Of a DNA stretch of 58,795 bases, positions 16,523 to 26,086 are shown piece after piece. The stretch is from Candidatus Gottesmanbacteria bacterium RIFCSPLOWO2_01_FULL_39_12b. GTDB lineage: Bacteria; Patescibacteriota; Microgenomatia; 2-02-FULL-39-11. The position numbers were made by a program, and so were the translations under genes. Numbering within the stretch: the first letter of the stretch is position 1; the number at the start of each line of letters is the position of its first letter. The stretch is from assembly GCA_001780955.1 (NCBI GenBank), contig MFJR01000013.1:34506-93300 (forward strand). Direction: 5' to 3'. The notes beneath the pieces were generated by a model. The model did no database searches. It was not told the DNA's origin and saw nothing but the letters and a program-made list of their open reading frames with translations.

Positions 16523-18316
16523 ATGGTCAAGTATAAAAACTGGGTTTTTGTTGTTCTAATTCTCTTCTTCCTTCTCTTCTCCTTCTCACCCACTATCTTT
16601 GAGCTTTTTCAATCAAACAATCTGACAGACAAAAACAGGGAATTTATTCTGGAACATAACTACTACTGGCCGGACTATAATCTTTATCTGTCCAAGATAA
16701 GACAGGGTTTTGAGGGTCACCTAACTGCCAAGGAATTATATACGAGCGAATCCCACCGGGGTTCCTTGATTCAGGAATTCTATGTTGTTTTAGGTCTTTT
16801 GGGACGATATCTGAAACTGGTTCCCAACTATTCATATTTACTGGGAAGAATCATTTTTGCCCCGCTATTACTGATAGTAATACTCAAACTGGTAAAATAT
16901 TATTTCCCATCAACTTCAGTAAGGGTCAGACCTTTAGCGCCTTTAAGGTCTGACCCTATTGCTTGGCAAATCATTTCCTTTCTAATCATTATTGTCTCAG
17001 GTTCGTTCCCCAGATTCTGGTTTGACCAGAACGGCGCTCTCCAAATCGGCCGCTACATGGAGTGGTGGAGCAATATCGATTCACTGCAAAGAATTACTTT
17101 CATCCCCCATATTCTTTTTGGACAAGTCGTCTCGTTTTTTCTTTTATATCAGTTGGTAATAAGGGTCAGACCTTTAACGCCTTTAAGGTCTGACCCTGTA
17201 TTAATCTTTTATATTATATTAGGCAACCTCGTGGGCCTTGTATTCCCCCCGAGTTTGATTACGCTGAATGGAGTAATCTTATTGCTTATATTCGTAAAAT
17301 CTTATAAATCTTTAGTTTTAATAGCGGGTGACGTGAAAGAGGGGATCCCAAACGTAGCTTCACCGGCCTTGAGCCCCGCTGAGCGGGGCGATTTTGAAGC
17401 GAAGATTGGGAAACTTTCACGGCAGGACCCGCAAATTATAGTATATTTTTTATTTATTATTTTTACACTTCCCTCTCTCTTGTATATTTACCTCCTCACC
17501 AAACAGCTCCCCTGGTCGGCTCTCCTTAACTTCCACCGCACGCATCCGATGATGATACCGCTAGATCAATACGTCTTAGGCACGGGCCCAATAATCTTTT
17601 TAGGATTTTTTGGAGCAATTATTTCAATTATAAAAAAAGAAGAAAAATATCGACCCTTAATTCTCTGGCTGGTCGTTACTTTTGGCCTGGCAAGCTTTTT
17701 CTCTATCGTAAAAGAACAAAGCCCTTTAAGGTTCACCCAAACGGGATTGTTTATACCTTTGGGAATACTTGGGGCATATTTTCTAAGGCGCTTAAGTAAC
17801 TTAAGTTACTTAAGATACTTAAGTTACCTATCCATTATTATCTACATCTTTGGCAATCTCTTCATGATGAAAGTTTCGTTTGACTGGCAGGTAAGTTGGA
17901 TAGGTCAATTAATCGCAGCAACTTACCCGGCCGTTCCTTACCCGCCCCAAACCGTCTTTCCGCTCAAAGACTGGATGGCTGGAATTAGGTGGCTTAGGGA
18001 TAACACTAAGTCAGATGATGTTATCCTGGCAGAAATTACTGCCGGAAATTATATTCCGGCCTACTCTGGTAACACCGTCTATTTTGGCCAAGCCAATACG
18101 TATGATTACGAAAACAAGCAAATATTAGTAGATAAATTTTTTAAAGGAGAATTTAATCTTAATCAGGCAGAAATCTTTATCAAAAATGGGAGAATTAAAT
18201 ATGTTTTTGAAGATAAAAACCTGCCTGCCGGCGAGACAGGTCTTTCCGGTATCTACCCGTTTTTAAAACCGGTTTTTCATAATTCTATTGTCACGATCTA
18301 TAAGGTGAAATCTTAA
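16523..18316 (+). CDS. GT-C-like polytopic membrane protein (paralog family A)
   Basis: NREFILEHNYYWPDYNLYLSKIRQGFEGHLT...WWSNIDSLQRITFIPHILFGQ...AGNYIPAYSGNTVYFGQANTYDYENKQ. Closely matches ORF 43161..44828. Confidence 0.75.
   Translation: MVKYKNWVFVVLILFFLLFSFSPTIFELFQSNNLTDKNREFILEHNYYWPDYNLYLSKIRQGFEGHLTAKELYTSESHRGSLIQEFYVVLGLLGRYLKLVPNYSYLLGRIIFAPLLLIVILKLVKYYFPSTSVRVRPLAPLRSDPIAWQIISFLIIIVSGSFPRFWFDQNGALQIGRYMEWWSNIDSLQRITFIPHILFGQVVSFFLLYQLVIRVRPLTPLRSDPVLIFYIILGNLVGLVFPPSLITLNGVILLLIFVKSYKSLVLIAGDVKEGIPNVASPALSPAERGDFEAKIGKLSRQDPQIIVYFLFIIFTLPSLLYIYLLTKQLPWSALLNFHRTHPMMIPLDQYVLGTGPIIFLGFFGAIISIIKKEEKYRPLILWLVVTFGLASFFSIVKEQSPLRFTQTGLFIPLGILGAYFLRRLSNLSYLRYLSYLSIIIYIFGNLFMMKVSFDWQVSWIGQLIAATYPAVPYPPQTVFPLKDWMAGIRWLRDNTKSDDVILAEITAGNYIPAYSGNTVYFGQANTYDYENKQILVDKFFKGEFNLNQAEIFIKNGRIKYVFEDKNLPAGETGLSGIYPFLKPVFHNSIVTIYKVKS
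16923..16956. repeat. In-frame palindromic element, GGTC-ACC family
   Basis: GGGTCAGACCTTTAGCGCCTTTAAGGTCTGACCC, perfect 12-bp arms, inside ORF 16523..18316. Confidence 0.92.
17163..17196. repeat. In-frame palindromic element, second copy in the same ORF
   Basis: GGGTCAGACCTTTAACGCCTTTAAGGTCTGACCC. Confidence 0.92.
17333..17420. repeat. In-frame 88-bp MITE-like palindrome
   Basis: GTGAAAG..TCCCAA..GCTTCA..CCCCGCTgAGCGGGG..TGAAGC..TTGGGA..CTTTCAC nested arms. Confidence 0.85.
18219..18243. repeat. In-frame palindromic element
   Basis: acctgcctgccggcgagacaggtct. Related to 21505-21525. Confidence 0.6.
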
Positions 18317-19004
18317 ATCTGACCAGCTCCCAAAAAGCTAAAAGGACCGCTTCCACCATTCTGTCCGGTTTAAACATCATACTCTCGCGGGCAAAATGGG
18401 TAACACCCACATCCCCTATTTTATACCCATATTTAGTTGCCCGAATAATTTGCTCTGAATTAAAATTATATTTTAAAAAGTTACTTTCCCGCACTAATTC
18501 CTTTCCGATTCGTGCTTTATATAATCTGAATCCGGCGTTGGCATCTCTGATTCTGACGTGGAACAAAATTCTAAGCACAAGGTTATTAATCCGGGAAATT
18601 AGATAACGGAACCTTGGTTTGCGATTCTGCTTATAAGCTACAACCGCATCAAAATTACCCTTCTTAAAAACGGAGTATAAATCCCAGAAACTTACGGGCT
18701 GCACTTCTCCATCCCCGTCCCAAAAAAAGATCAGTTCGCCGCTAGCTTTGGAATAGAGGTTTTTAACCGCTTTTATACATCCTAATCTTTTTTTACCAAG
18801 CAAGAGTTTCATCCCGTATTTCTTCTTTAGTCTTTGCAAAATGGCCCTGGTATTATCAGTACTGCCATCCTCTGCAATAATCACTTCAACTAATATTCCT
18901 TCCTTTTTTAGCGGTTTCACCACTCTTTGATAAAGCGATTCAACCAACTCGATTATATTTTCTTCATTCTGATAGACGGCAGACAAGATCGAAATTTTAT
19001 ACAT
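18291..19004 (-). CDS. GT2 family glycosyltransferase (DPM1-like)
   Basis: YKISILSAVYQNEENIIELVESL...VEVIIAEDGSTDNT...FFWDGDGEV. Confidence 0.9.
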   Translation of the reverse strand: MYKISILSAVYQNEENIIELVESLYQRVVKPLKKEGILVEVIIAEDGSTDNTRAILQRLKKKYGMKLLLGKKRLGCIKAVKNLYSKASGELIFFWDGDGEVQPVSFWDLYSVFKKGNFDAVVAYKQNRKPRFRYLISRINNLVLRILFHVRIRDANAGFRLYKARIGKELVRESNFLKYNFNSEQIIRATKYGYKIGDVGVTHFARESMMFKPDRMVEAVLLAFWELVRFKISPYRS

Positions 19005-19061
19005 AAATCTATAAATCTATAAACCCGACGGGTTGTTCAGCTTCAAACCTCTTCTTGACAA

Positions 19062-20771
19062 CTATTTATTTACTTTATAAATGGCTAATGACTGATCCCC
19101 ATATACTTTTCTTAATACATCAATCTCATTGATATTTTTCGTCCAGCGATAAGTTAACACGTAATCTATTTTACTTTTTAGCAAAAACTCCTTCATCTTG
19201 TCTTTATTCCAATCCCCCCAAAAGAAGTTTCTTGTCTCTAATTCTTTTCTCGGATAGTCGGTTGTGGCTAAAGAATGACCCTCATAAACCCGGCGTCCCG
19301 ATATCCCTGGAAATAATGAGTTGAAAGGCCAGATCACCAGAAAGGCGTCATCGATACCTGATATTTTTTGGGCTTCTTTTAACGTCCGGTAATCATTTTT
19401 AGAGATATAGTAGAAAGCATTACGTGTGTCTACAGTCAACCGGTTTTGAATTTGACTAATATAGCACGGAATAAAAACTGTGACGACTATTGCCATAATT
19501 ACGATAGCTGCCGCCTTCCTGAATTGCGAGATGGCTTCTGTTGCCAAAACGGCAAAAAAAAGCGTTGTGGTAGCGGGTAAAAAACGCGCGTTGACAATCG
19601 ATACTGCTTTCGGAATGGGTGAGAAAAATAAACCGATTGTTAGAAGCGGAAAGACTAATACTAAAATCCGCAGCAACCGTTCAGGACTTAGCAAAACTTT
19701 GTCATTGCGATCCGCCAGTTGGCGGAGAAGCAATCCCGTCCGGACGTACCGAAACCCAACGGGACCGCCACGTCCTCCGATTCGGAGGACTCGCGATGAC
19801 ATTTTCTTTAGAGACTCCTTAAGATATAAAAGCAATCCCGCTACCGCCAAAACCATCACCGGCCCGTTGCCTAAAATATAGTCAAATACATTTATAGACA
19901 AGGTCTGGGTTTTCTCCCAGTTTGCAAGCTGGGAATAAGGAAGAACGGAGAGAATTTTTTTTAAATATAAAGCCATGGGTAATCCTCCCAAGAAAAAAAA
20001 TATGGAAGGGGTAAAAAGTAGTAAGATCTGCGAGGTAATTCTTTCTTTCCGAAAGAATAAATAAATCAGAGGAACAAAAAAGACAATCATTACCAAAAGT
20101 CCCCAATGTACCGGATCGATACTGGCCAGAATAAACCCCAACAATGGAAAAATCAGTCCCTTTATTATTCCGTAATGATTTTTCTCCTTACTTTCCCACC
20201 AGATAATCGATAATAAAAGAAAGAGTGAAATAACAGTTCTGCCCAGAAGATGGTGCGGTACGCCTGCTAACCTGTTAAAAGGTTCTCCCATATTAAACCA
20301 GTAAGTATAATACGAAAAGCTTAAATAACCATTCTCAAAAACAAGTTTTGGGAAAGCATTGCTTGAGACAAAAAGGAAAAACGCGATCATCCTCTTCATC
20401 TTGTTTTCGTTAAATATTTTTCGAATCAATAAATAAGATACCCCTAAAAATGTAATCGTAAAAATAATAATTGAGAATTGATAAGAAAACTGATGATCAA
20501 AACCTAAAAGATATAAAAGGCGGCCCGTGAATACGTTGACCCAGCCGACCAGGGTCTTCTGATGGAAATCGGAGGTATAAAGATCATATGAATAAAACCA
20601 GTTCATACTGCCCTGGGCAAACTGGGATAAATAGCTGAAATAATCTCCGGGCCAGTGCATGGTCCCTAAAAAAACACTGCCCGACGGGGTTTTGAGAGTA
20701 CCGGCAATAAAAGGCAACCAATTTAAAACGGTAAATATCAAGATTACTGTACCAACAATTATTATTTCCAT
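19062..20771 (-). CDS. GT-C-like polytopic membrane protein (paralog family A)
   Basis: TPSGSVFLGTMHWPGDYFSYLSQFAQGSMNWFYSYDLYTSDFHQKTLVGW matches the family N-terminal motif. Many TM segments. Confidence 0.72.
   Translation of the reverse strand: MEIIIVGTVILIFTVLNWLPFIAGTLKTPSGSVFLGTMHWPGDYFSYLSQFAQGSMNWFYSYDLYTSDFHQKTLVGWVNVFTGRLLYLLGFDHQFSYQFSIIIFTITFLGVSYLLIRKIFNENKMKRMIAFFLFVSSNAFPKLVFENGYLSFSYYTYWFNMGEPFNRLAGVPHHLLGRTVISLFLLLSIIWWESKEKNHYGIIKGLIFPLLGFILASIDPVHWGLLVMIVFFVPLIYLFFRKERITSQILLLFTPSIFFFLGGLPMALYLKKILSVLPYSQLANWEKTQTLSINVFDYILGNGPVMVLAVAGLLLYLKESLKKMSSRVLRIGGRGGPVGFRYVRTGLLLRQLADRNDKVLLSPERLLRILVLVFPLLTIGLFFSPIPKAVSIVNARFLPATTTLFFAVLATEAISQFRKAAAIVIMAIVVTVFIPCYISQIQNRLTVDTRNAFYYISKNDYRTLKEAQKISGIDDAFLVIWPFNSLFPGISGRRVYEGHSLATTDYPRKELETRNFFWGDWNKDKMKEFLLKSKIDYVLTYRWTKNINEIDVLRKVYGDQSLAIYKVNK
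19701..19800. repeat. In-frame 100-bp MITE-like element
   Basis: GTCATTGCGA...TCGCGATGAC termini, with internal TCCGCCAGTTGGCGGA and GTCCTCCGATTCGGAGGAC hairpins. Confidence 0.85.
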
Positions 20772-22405
20772 AAGAAACGTTTCAAAAAGAGAAATATTAC
20801 TGCGCCAAGAGAAATTAAGTTGGCTATCTGTTCAATCTTGGAAACTGCAAAAATTAACTTTAGACTGTGCGTTCCCGGCTGTAGTCTAACCAGGATTCTG
20901 CCAACATTATCCATATTTATTTTTGCCTGTCTTCCGTCAACATAAACCTTCCAATTTGGAAAATAAAACCTGTTGATGGTCAACTCATCTTCTTTTTCAT
21001 TTTTTACATCAAAACTTAACCTTTCGGCGCCGCTGTAATTTATCTTCACTTTCTCCTGGTTTACCGTCTCTCCCTTCGATTTTACCAAAAAATCCATATC
21101 AGCTAATTTCGGCAAAAACTCTGCGATCAGCATATTCTTCTTAGTTCCCGGTGCCGCTGTCACGGTCTGCTTCTGATAAAAATACGTGTTGGGGAAAGGA
21201 AAAATATCTGTATAAGGATTTAAATAAGGTTTGCCCTGAATGAGCGTCAGAATAATTATCACAACTGCAAAAGTCTTGCTCCGTTTGGCTATTACTCCTC
21301 CCAACAGCGCACCGGCAAAGCTAGTCACAAACAGAAAGCGGAAGGGGTAAAGGATATAAGTAAATGGAGGGATACTCCAAAGCCAACTGGATAGATAGTT
21401 TGTAAGGTAGAGACTGAAAGATAATAATACCAATAATCCAATCCGCCAGCTGGCGGACCAATGATCAAAAGATTTTCTGCTATTTCGAATTAGACGAATT
21501 AATCCCTGCCTCGCCGGCAGGCAGGCAATTAGACCAATCAATAATATCGGCAAACCGACCGTAAAGTCTAAATAATGAGTTATTCCGTCTCTAATCACTC
21601 TAAACGCAGTCTCCGTCTGAAAGCTGAACGACTTGAAAAACGATCCGCGTATCGCTCCTTCCGTCATCAAAAACATCGGGTATTTCATCTCGTTTTGTAA
21701 AACTAACGCAGGCAGCCAGAAAAAAGCAGATAATACTACCGCCAGTAAAAAAGCGTTAAGTCCCAACAATCCCAAACGAGGTTGTCCGCCAGCTGGCGGA
21801 TCGTTTGGACCTATCACAAAGCCTAATAATAAAAGCACAGGAGTAAACATTAATACTGAAACGTTATGAGAAAGAATGAATAAGAACCAACAAATAGTCA
21901 AAAGCAGGGCGTTTTTTTTAACTTTTAATAAGTAAAGTATCAATGGAGGAAAAACGAAAGCTAATTCTTCTCCCCACGCGTCGTACAGATATGTCATCTG
22001 AAGATGATAAGGCGTATAAGTATATAAAATTGCCGCAACTATTCCTCCCCAATTTCCGAACAATTTTCGCCCCAGGAGAAACATAAACAATCCCGACAAA
22101 AATAAAGACAAAGCGGACAAAATCTGACCTGCCTGATCGACGGAAAATCCTAAAAATAAAAATAATGAGCCAAGATAATAAGGAAGAGGATAATTAAAAA
22201 GGAAAGTGGGAGCACCATATCCAAGCGCCGCCTCCTTTGCCCAACGAGGCCTGATATTTCCCTCTTTTAAGGAATTATAAAAGGAAACAAGCCTGAACCT
22301 GTGCCCCAAACCGTCGGCAGTTCCCGAAATATACGGCTTGAACAATGGCAGGATTACAAATAACAAATTTAATAACAGAAAACCCCAAATTATTATTTTT
22401 TTCAT
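20762..22405 (-). CDS. Polytopic membrane glycosyltransferase-like protein (6-PTP-synthase-related/YfhO-like)
   Basis: SGTADGLGHRFRLVSFYNSLKEGNIRPRWAKEAALGYGAPTFLFNYPLPYYLGS. C-terminal beta domain RFYFPNWKVYVDGRQAKI...GRILVRLQPGTHSLKLIF. Confidence 0.75.
   Translation of the reverse strand: MKKIIIWGFLLLNLLFVILPLFKPYISGTADGLGHRFRLVSFYNSLKEGNIRPRWAKEAALGYGAPTFLFNYPLPYYLGSLFLFLGFSVDQAGQILSALSLFLSGLFMFLLGRKLFGNWGGIVAAILYTYTPYHLQMTYLYDAWGEELAFVFPPLILYLLKVKKNALLLTICWFLFILSHNVSVLMFTPVLLLLGFVIGPNDPPAGGQPRLGLLGLNAFLLAVVLSAFFWLPALVLQNEMKYPMFLMTEGAIRGSFFKSFSFQTETAFRVIRDGITHYLDFTVGLPILLIGLIACLPARQGLIRLIRNSRKSFDHWSASWRIGLLVLLSFSLYLTNYLSSWLWSIPPFTYILYPFRFLFVTSFAGALLGGVIAKRSKTFAVVIIILTLIQGKPYLNPYTDIFPFPNTYFYQKQTVTAAPGTKKNMLIAEFLPKLADMDFLVKSKGETVNQEKVKINYSGAERLSFDVKNEKEDELTINRFYFPNWKVYVDGRQAKINMDNVGRILVRLQPGTHSLKLIFAVSKIEQIANLISLGAVIFLFLKRFLWK
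21442..21457. repeat. TCCGCCAGCTGGCGGA palindrome in CDS
   Basis: Perfect 16-bp palindrome inside ORF 20762..22405 (encodes SASWR). Confidence 0.9.
21505..21525. repeat. In-frame palindrome
   Basis: CCTGCCTCGCCGGCAGGCAGG inside ORF 20762..22405 (LPARQG). Confidence 0.75.
21785..21800. repeat. TCCGCCAGCTGGCGGA palindrome in CDS
   Basis: Perfect 16-bp palindrome within larger CCAAACGA...TCGTTTGG (encodes PPAGG). Confidence 0.9.
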
Positions 22406-22418
22406 TTTGAATTTTGAA

Positions 22419-24020
22419 TTATTTTACTTCCCCTACCACAACATCCCCACTCCGAAATACTTCCTCAATTCCATTAACCTTCCCCTTTTTTACAAACTGA
22501 TCATATCCTATATGATCCAGACCAAAAATTATATACTGGACTGCCCACTTTTTTAACTGTTCTGTAATTTTATCGTCCCCGATTTGCCGTAGATATATCG
22601 AGTCAACTGCCTGTTTTACTTTCCCATAGTCTAGCCGTGAATCTAGCCTGCCTAAAACTACCTGATTGTCAGTAAATGCCGGAAGTAGATTCGAGATGTT
22701 TTCACCTGCCAGAATAGTCACCGATGGTCTGCTGTTTTTATTTATGAAATTAATAGCATCCATCAATTTATCAGGCAACAGCACATTGTAATAAGAGGGA
22801 GTCGGAGTATCATAAGTTTGACTTAGAGAAAATATAAAACCGCTTGACAGTGAAATAATTAAAAAAAGTGCTATCACTGCTTGAAACATTTTTGCCGTCT
22901 CCTTTTTCGGCTGAAAGTTTTCCCAAAAAAATACCGTCAGAATTGAACAGGGAATAAAAACGTTAAGACTGAACAACCTGCTCATGGAATACGGTAACTG
23001 CCTGCCCACAAACGGAAAACTCGCAACCGGTAAAAACGCCCATAAAGCTAAAAGGATATGATTAAAGCGGAATTTCCTGATGTAAACAAAAGACAACCCT
23101 GCGGTAAGAAGTAACGGTCCTAACGAGGCAAGATAAGATATATAAGAAACAAGATAGCGACCTACTTTCTCGCCGTAATAATAATATTGCCAGGGATTAC
23201 CGTAGTTGAAGAGGTAAAAATTGTAAAGCATAAGGGGCAGAACACTTAAGAAGATTATTATAAATTCTTTATAAGGGGACCCCTTGCGTAGGCAAACGGA
23301 AACTATACCCAAAACAGCCAGCATAAATGTCATAAGAGCAGGATTAACCAGCATAATAATAATTGAGACAACAACGATTTTAACGATTATACGAGTTTCG
23401 CCCCTCCCGTCATTGCGATCCGCCAGCTGGCGGAGTGGCAATCTCATCAATAAAATTAATAAACAGTTAAAAAGAGTATTAGCCAATCCGTGATGTAAAG
23501 GGATCATAAATTTTTGAAGCGTGTAAAATGATTGCCAAAAATCGATTATGGGCAGTAATTTTATCGCTCCGTATGTCTTTGAAACATAAGGAAATGAACT
23601 GGAAAAAAGCATGAGTAAGAGTGCCAGCTTTCTGGATTTTGATGAATCAAGAATAGTTTTTATTAAATACCAGATACTCAAAATCCAGGTTAAAATAAAT
23701 ACGTTTCTGCCCAGATGATAAGTGATGTCGATGGGAAGATTAACTAATCTGCTAAGCATTCCTAAGGTGGGAAACAGGGGTTGAAAAAGAACCTGTTTTT
23801 CAATCTCGGGTATATATTTGGACCGGATCAGTATTTTTCCGTTCCAGCCATCTCTCATCCAGGAAAGGAACTGATAGTAATCAAAATAATAACCGGTAGC
23901 TCCGTAAAATCTAGAACCCGCCGGTGGTTTCACATAACTTTTAATCAGGGGATAATCCAAGAGAAAAAATACTAAGAGTATGAACGATACGGAAAGGATT
24001 ATTGCAAAATGCTTCCTCAT
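22419..24020 (-). CDS. GT-C-like polytopic membrane protein (paralog family A)
   Basis: PPAGSRFYGATGYYFDYYQFLSWMRDGWNGKILIRSKYIPE...MIPLHHGLANTLF. Confidence 0.72.
   Translation of the reverse strand: MRKHFAIILSVSFILLVFFLLDYPLIKSYVKPPAGSRFYGATGYYFDYYQFLSWMRDGWNGKILIRSKYIPEIEKQVLFQPLFPTLGMLSRLVNLPIDITYHLGRNVFILTWILSIWYLIKTILDSSKSRKLALLLMLFSSSFPYVSKTYGAIKLLPIIDFWQSFYTLQKFMIPLHHGLANTLFNCLLILLMRLPLRQLADRNDGRGETRIIVKIVVVSIIIMLVNPALMTFMLAVLGIVSVCLRKGSPYKEFIIIFLSVLPLMLYNFYLFNYGNPWQYYYYGEKVGRYLVSYISYLASLGPLLLTAGLSFVYIRKFRFNHILLALWAFLPVASFPFVGRQLPYSMSRLFSLNVFIPCSILTVFFWENFQPKKETAKMFQAVIALFLIISLSSGFIFSLSQTYDTPTPSYYNVLLPDKLMDAINFINKNSRPSVTILAGENISNLLPAFTDNQVVLGRLDSRLDYGKVKQAVDSIYLRQIGDDKITEQLKKWAVQYIIFGLDHIGYDQFVKKGKVNGIEEVFRSGDVVVGEVK
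23409..23450. repeat. In-frame element with TCCGCCAGCTGGCGGA core
   Basis: gtcattgcgatccgccagctggcggagtggcaatctcatc inside ORF 22419..24020 (RQLAD). Confidence 0.88.
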
Positions 24021-24030
24021 TAATTCTACC

Positions 24031-25497
24031 TCATTTTCTCACCAAAAAACTACTGTCAGATGCGGGGATAAAATTTTCCCTGATATATTTAGCTTGTAAA
24101 CCCGGCAGAACGTTTAATCTTTCAACATTCCCCACATGAACAAAATTTGTTTGCCTTTTTTTCATGTCTGTCTCCAAATCAGGAAATTTAAAACGAATAG
24201 ATTCTTCATACTGACCGTATGGAAGGCAGCAAAAATAATATCCATCAGGAAACAGAATCGTCTCACCGGTCAGGTCAAAAATTGGCGAATCTTTAGGTAT
24301 ATTTTTGATCAGATTTTCTAATTTGGTGAGACTGACTTTATTCGTCCATTGCATTTTCTTTTTATAGAGAGTCTCGCCTATAAAACCCAGATAAATAATA
24401 AATACCAGGAAAAGTAATCCTTTCGTGCTTTTTTGTTTTTCCAAAAAAAGAACGGAAATAAACTCGGCAAAGAATATGGCAATAAAGGGAGCAACAGGAA
24501 TAAGATATTGTGAGTGCTTAAGGGGATAAACGTAAACAAAGGCATATAGATTTATCCAAAAAGAGGAGATTATTAAAAATTCTCTGGTAGATTTTTCCCC
24601 GTCATTATCCTTAAATATGGATACAAAGCGGAAAATGGCATAAAATGAGGCGATCAGATAGATGAGGAGATTCATCACGTATGGTGGGCTAAATCCCGGC
24701 AATCCGTAAAAAGTATCATTAGGATAAAAGAATAAATCCGGCCGCATATAAAACTTTGCTCCTAAGGTAGCCGTTACGTCAGAGGCCATTTTGGTCATAT
24801 TATAAAAAGCCAGTTTTGGCTTCCCCCAGACAACAATCAAAACCAGAATCGTAATGACGGGCAACAGAAAACCTGCCCCAAACTGTACCAGCTCCCTTAG
24901 GACTCCCTTTTTGAAGTTTCGAAATAATCTGTAAATAAAAACCAATACCACGGGGATACAGAAAAAAAGCGTTTTGGGAACAAATCCCAAGCTTAAACTA
25001 TAAAAAAACCCTGAGATATATAACAGCCATCCTCTCTTTTTTTCGAAACTTTTGATCAAGAGGTATAATCCAAGCAGTGATAAAAATACAGACAGTAAGT
25101 CCGGACGTATTTCCAGCATTTTATCATTTGGCAGTGGTATTAAAACAAATATCAGGGCGCTTAATAAACCCGTTTGCCGATTGCGTAATTTTCTCCCTAA
25201 AAGTATGATCACGCCCGCAGTTGCCAGATAGATACCGGAGATAAATGTCCGGGCCATGATAATCGTACCCACCGACCGGCCAAAAACAGCAAAAAGTCCG
25301 GCTATTGGATAGAGAAAAAATGGCGGAATCAGATAAAAGAAATTTACATAAGGACGCTGCCCAAGAAAAAAACTATATCCCCAATGCAGATGGGTATACT
25401 CGTCGACGTCAAAGTACCGGACTAAACCTAGCCGAAACCTCAAATACAAGAAGTACAGAAGCGATATTCCTAATATTAAATAGATAATCTTTTTCAT
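24031..25497 (-). CDS. GT39/PMT-like membrane glycosyltransferase
   Basis: GLVRYFDVDEYTHLHWGYSFFLGQRPYVNFFYLIPPFFLYPIAG with acidic motif DVDE. Paralog of ORF 27279..28862. Confidence 0.8.
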   Translation of the reverse strand: MKKIIYLILGISLLYFLYLRFRLGLVRYFDVDEYTHLHWGYSFFLGQRPYVNFFYLIPPFFLYPIAGLFAVFGRSVGTIIMARTFISGIYLATAGVIILLGRKLRNRQTGLLSALIFVLIPLPNDKMLEIRPDLLSVFLSLLGLYLLIKSFEKKRGWLLYISGFFYSLSLGFVPKTLFFCIPVVLVFIYRLFRNFKKGVLRELVQFGAGFLLPVITILVLIVVWGKPKLAFYNMTKMASDVTATLGAKFYMRPDLFFYPNDTFYGLPGFSPPYVMNLLIYLIASFYAIFRFVSIFKDNDGEKSTREFLIISSFWINLYAFVYVYPLKHSQYLIPVAPFIAIFFAEFISVLFLEKQKSTKGLLFLVFIIYLGFIGETLYKKKMQWTNKVSLTKLENLIKNIPKDSPIFDLTGETILFPDGYYFCCLPYGQYEESIRFKFPDLETDMKKRQTNFVHVGNVERLNVLPGLQAKYIRENFIPASDSSFLVRK

Positions 25498-25513
25498 GTC
25501 TTGTAATTGTAAA

Positions 25514-26086
25514 TTATTTAATTTTATACAGGTAATAGTTTATCTTTTGTCTACCTATATAAAAACTGGTTTTCTTTTGACAACCTATTTTTTGGTAAAA
25601 TCCATATGAGGGTAAATAGTCGTAGACGCTAATTCTAAATTCTTTCACACCCTTTTTTTTAAATTCTGCCACGATTTTCATAAATAATTTTCGTCCCATT
25701 CCCTTTCTTCGATATCTGGGATCAACAACTATAGTTAATAACTCTGGGATATCGCTTTTAAACCCGGGGTACAGCATCATTTGGATTATTTTGATAAGAA
25801 GTACCGGTCGAGTAATAAAAATACCCAAAAATATGGAAGTGAAACCTAATATATCTCGAAGAAATATTGTTTTATATAGACCACCTACGCTTAATATTCC
25901 GCTTGTTAAACCTAAAATTTGTTCATCTTCTTTTTCCACAAATACCCAACAGTCTGGTAAACTCAGTAATACCTTATAGAATTTTTTCAAAAACCCGGTT
26001 CCCAGTTCTGCTAATAAACCGGGAAGTTCCCGCCTGTAAAGTTTTACGGCCTTGTCAATATCCTGATGGGTTAACTTTTGAATCAC
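25514..26086 (-). CDS. GNAT family N-acetyltransferase
   Basis: LLTIVVDPRYRRKGMGRKLFMKIVAEFKKKGVKEFRISVYDYLPSYGFYQKIGCQKK. Confidence 0.9.
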   Translation of the reverse strand: MIQKLTHQDIDKAVKLYRRELPGLLAELGTGFLKKFYKVLLSLPDCWVFVEKEDEQILGLTSGILSVGGLYKTIFLRDILGFTSIFLGIFITRPVLLIKIIQMMLYPGFKSDIPELLTIVVDPRYRRKGMGRKLFMKIVAEFKKKGVKEFRISVYDYLPSYGFYQKIGCQKKTSFYIGRQKINYYLYKIK

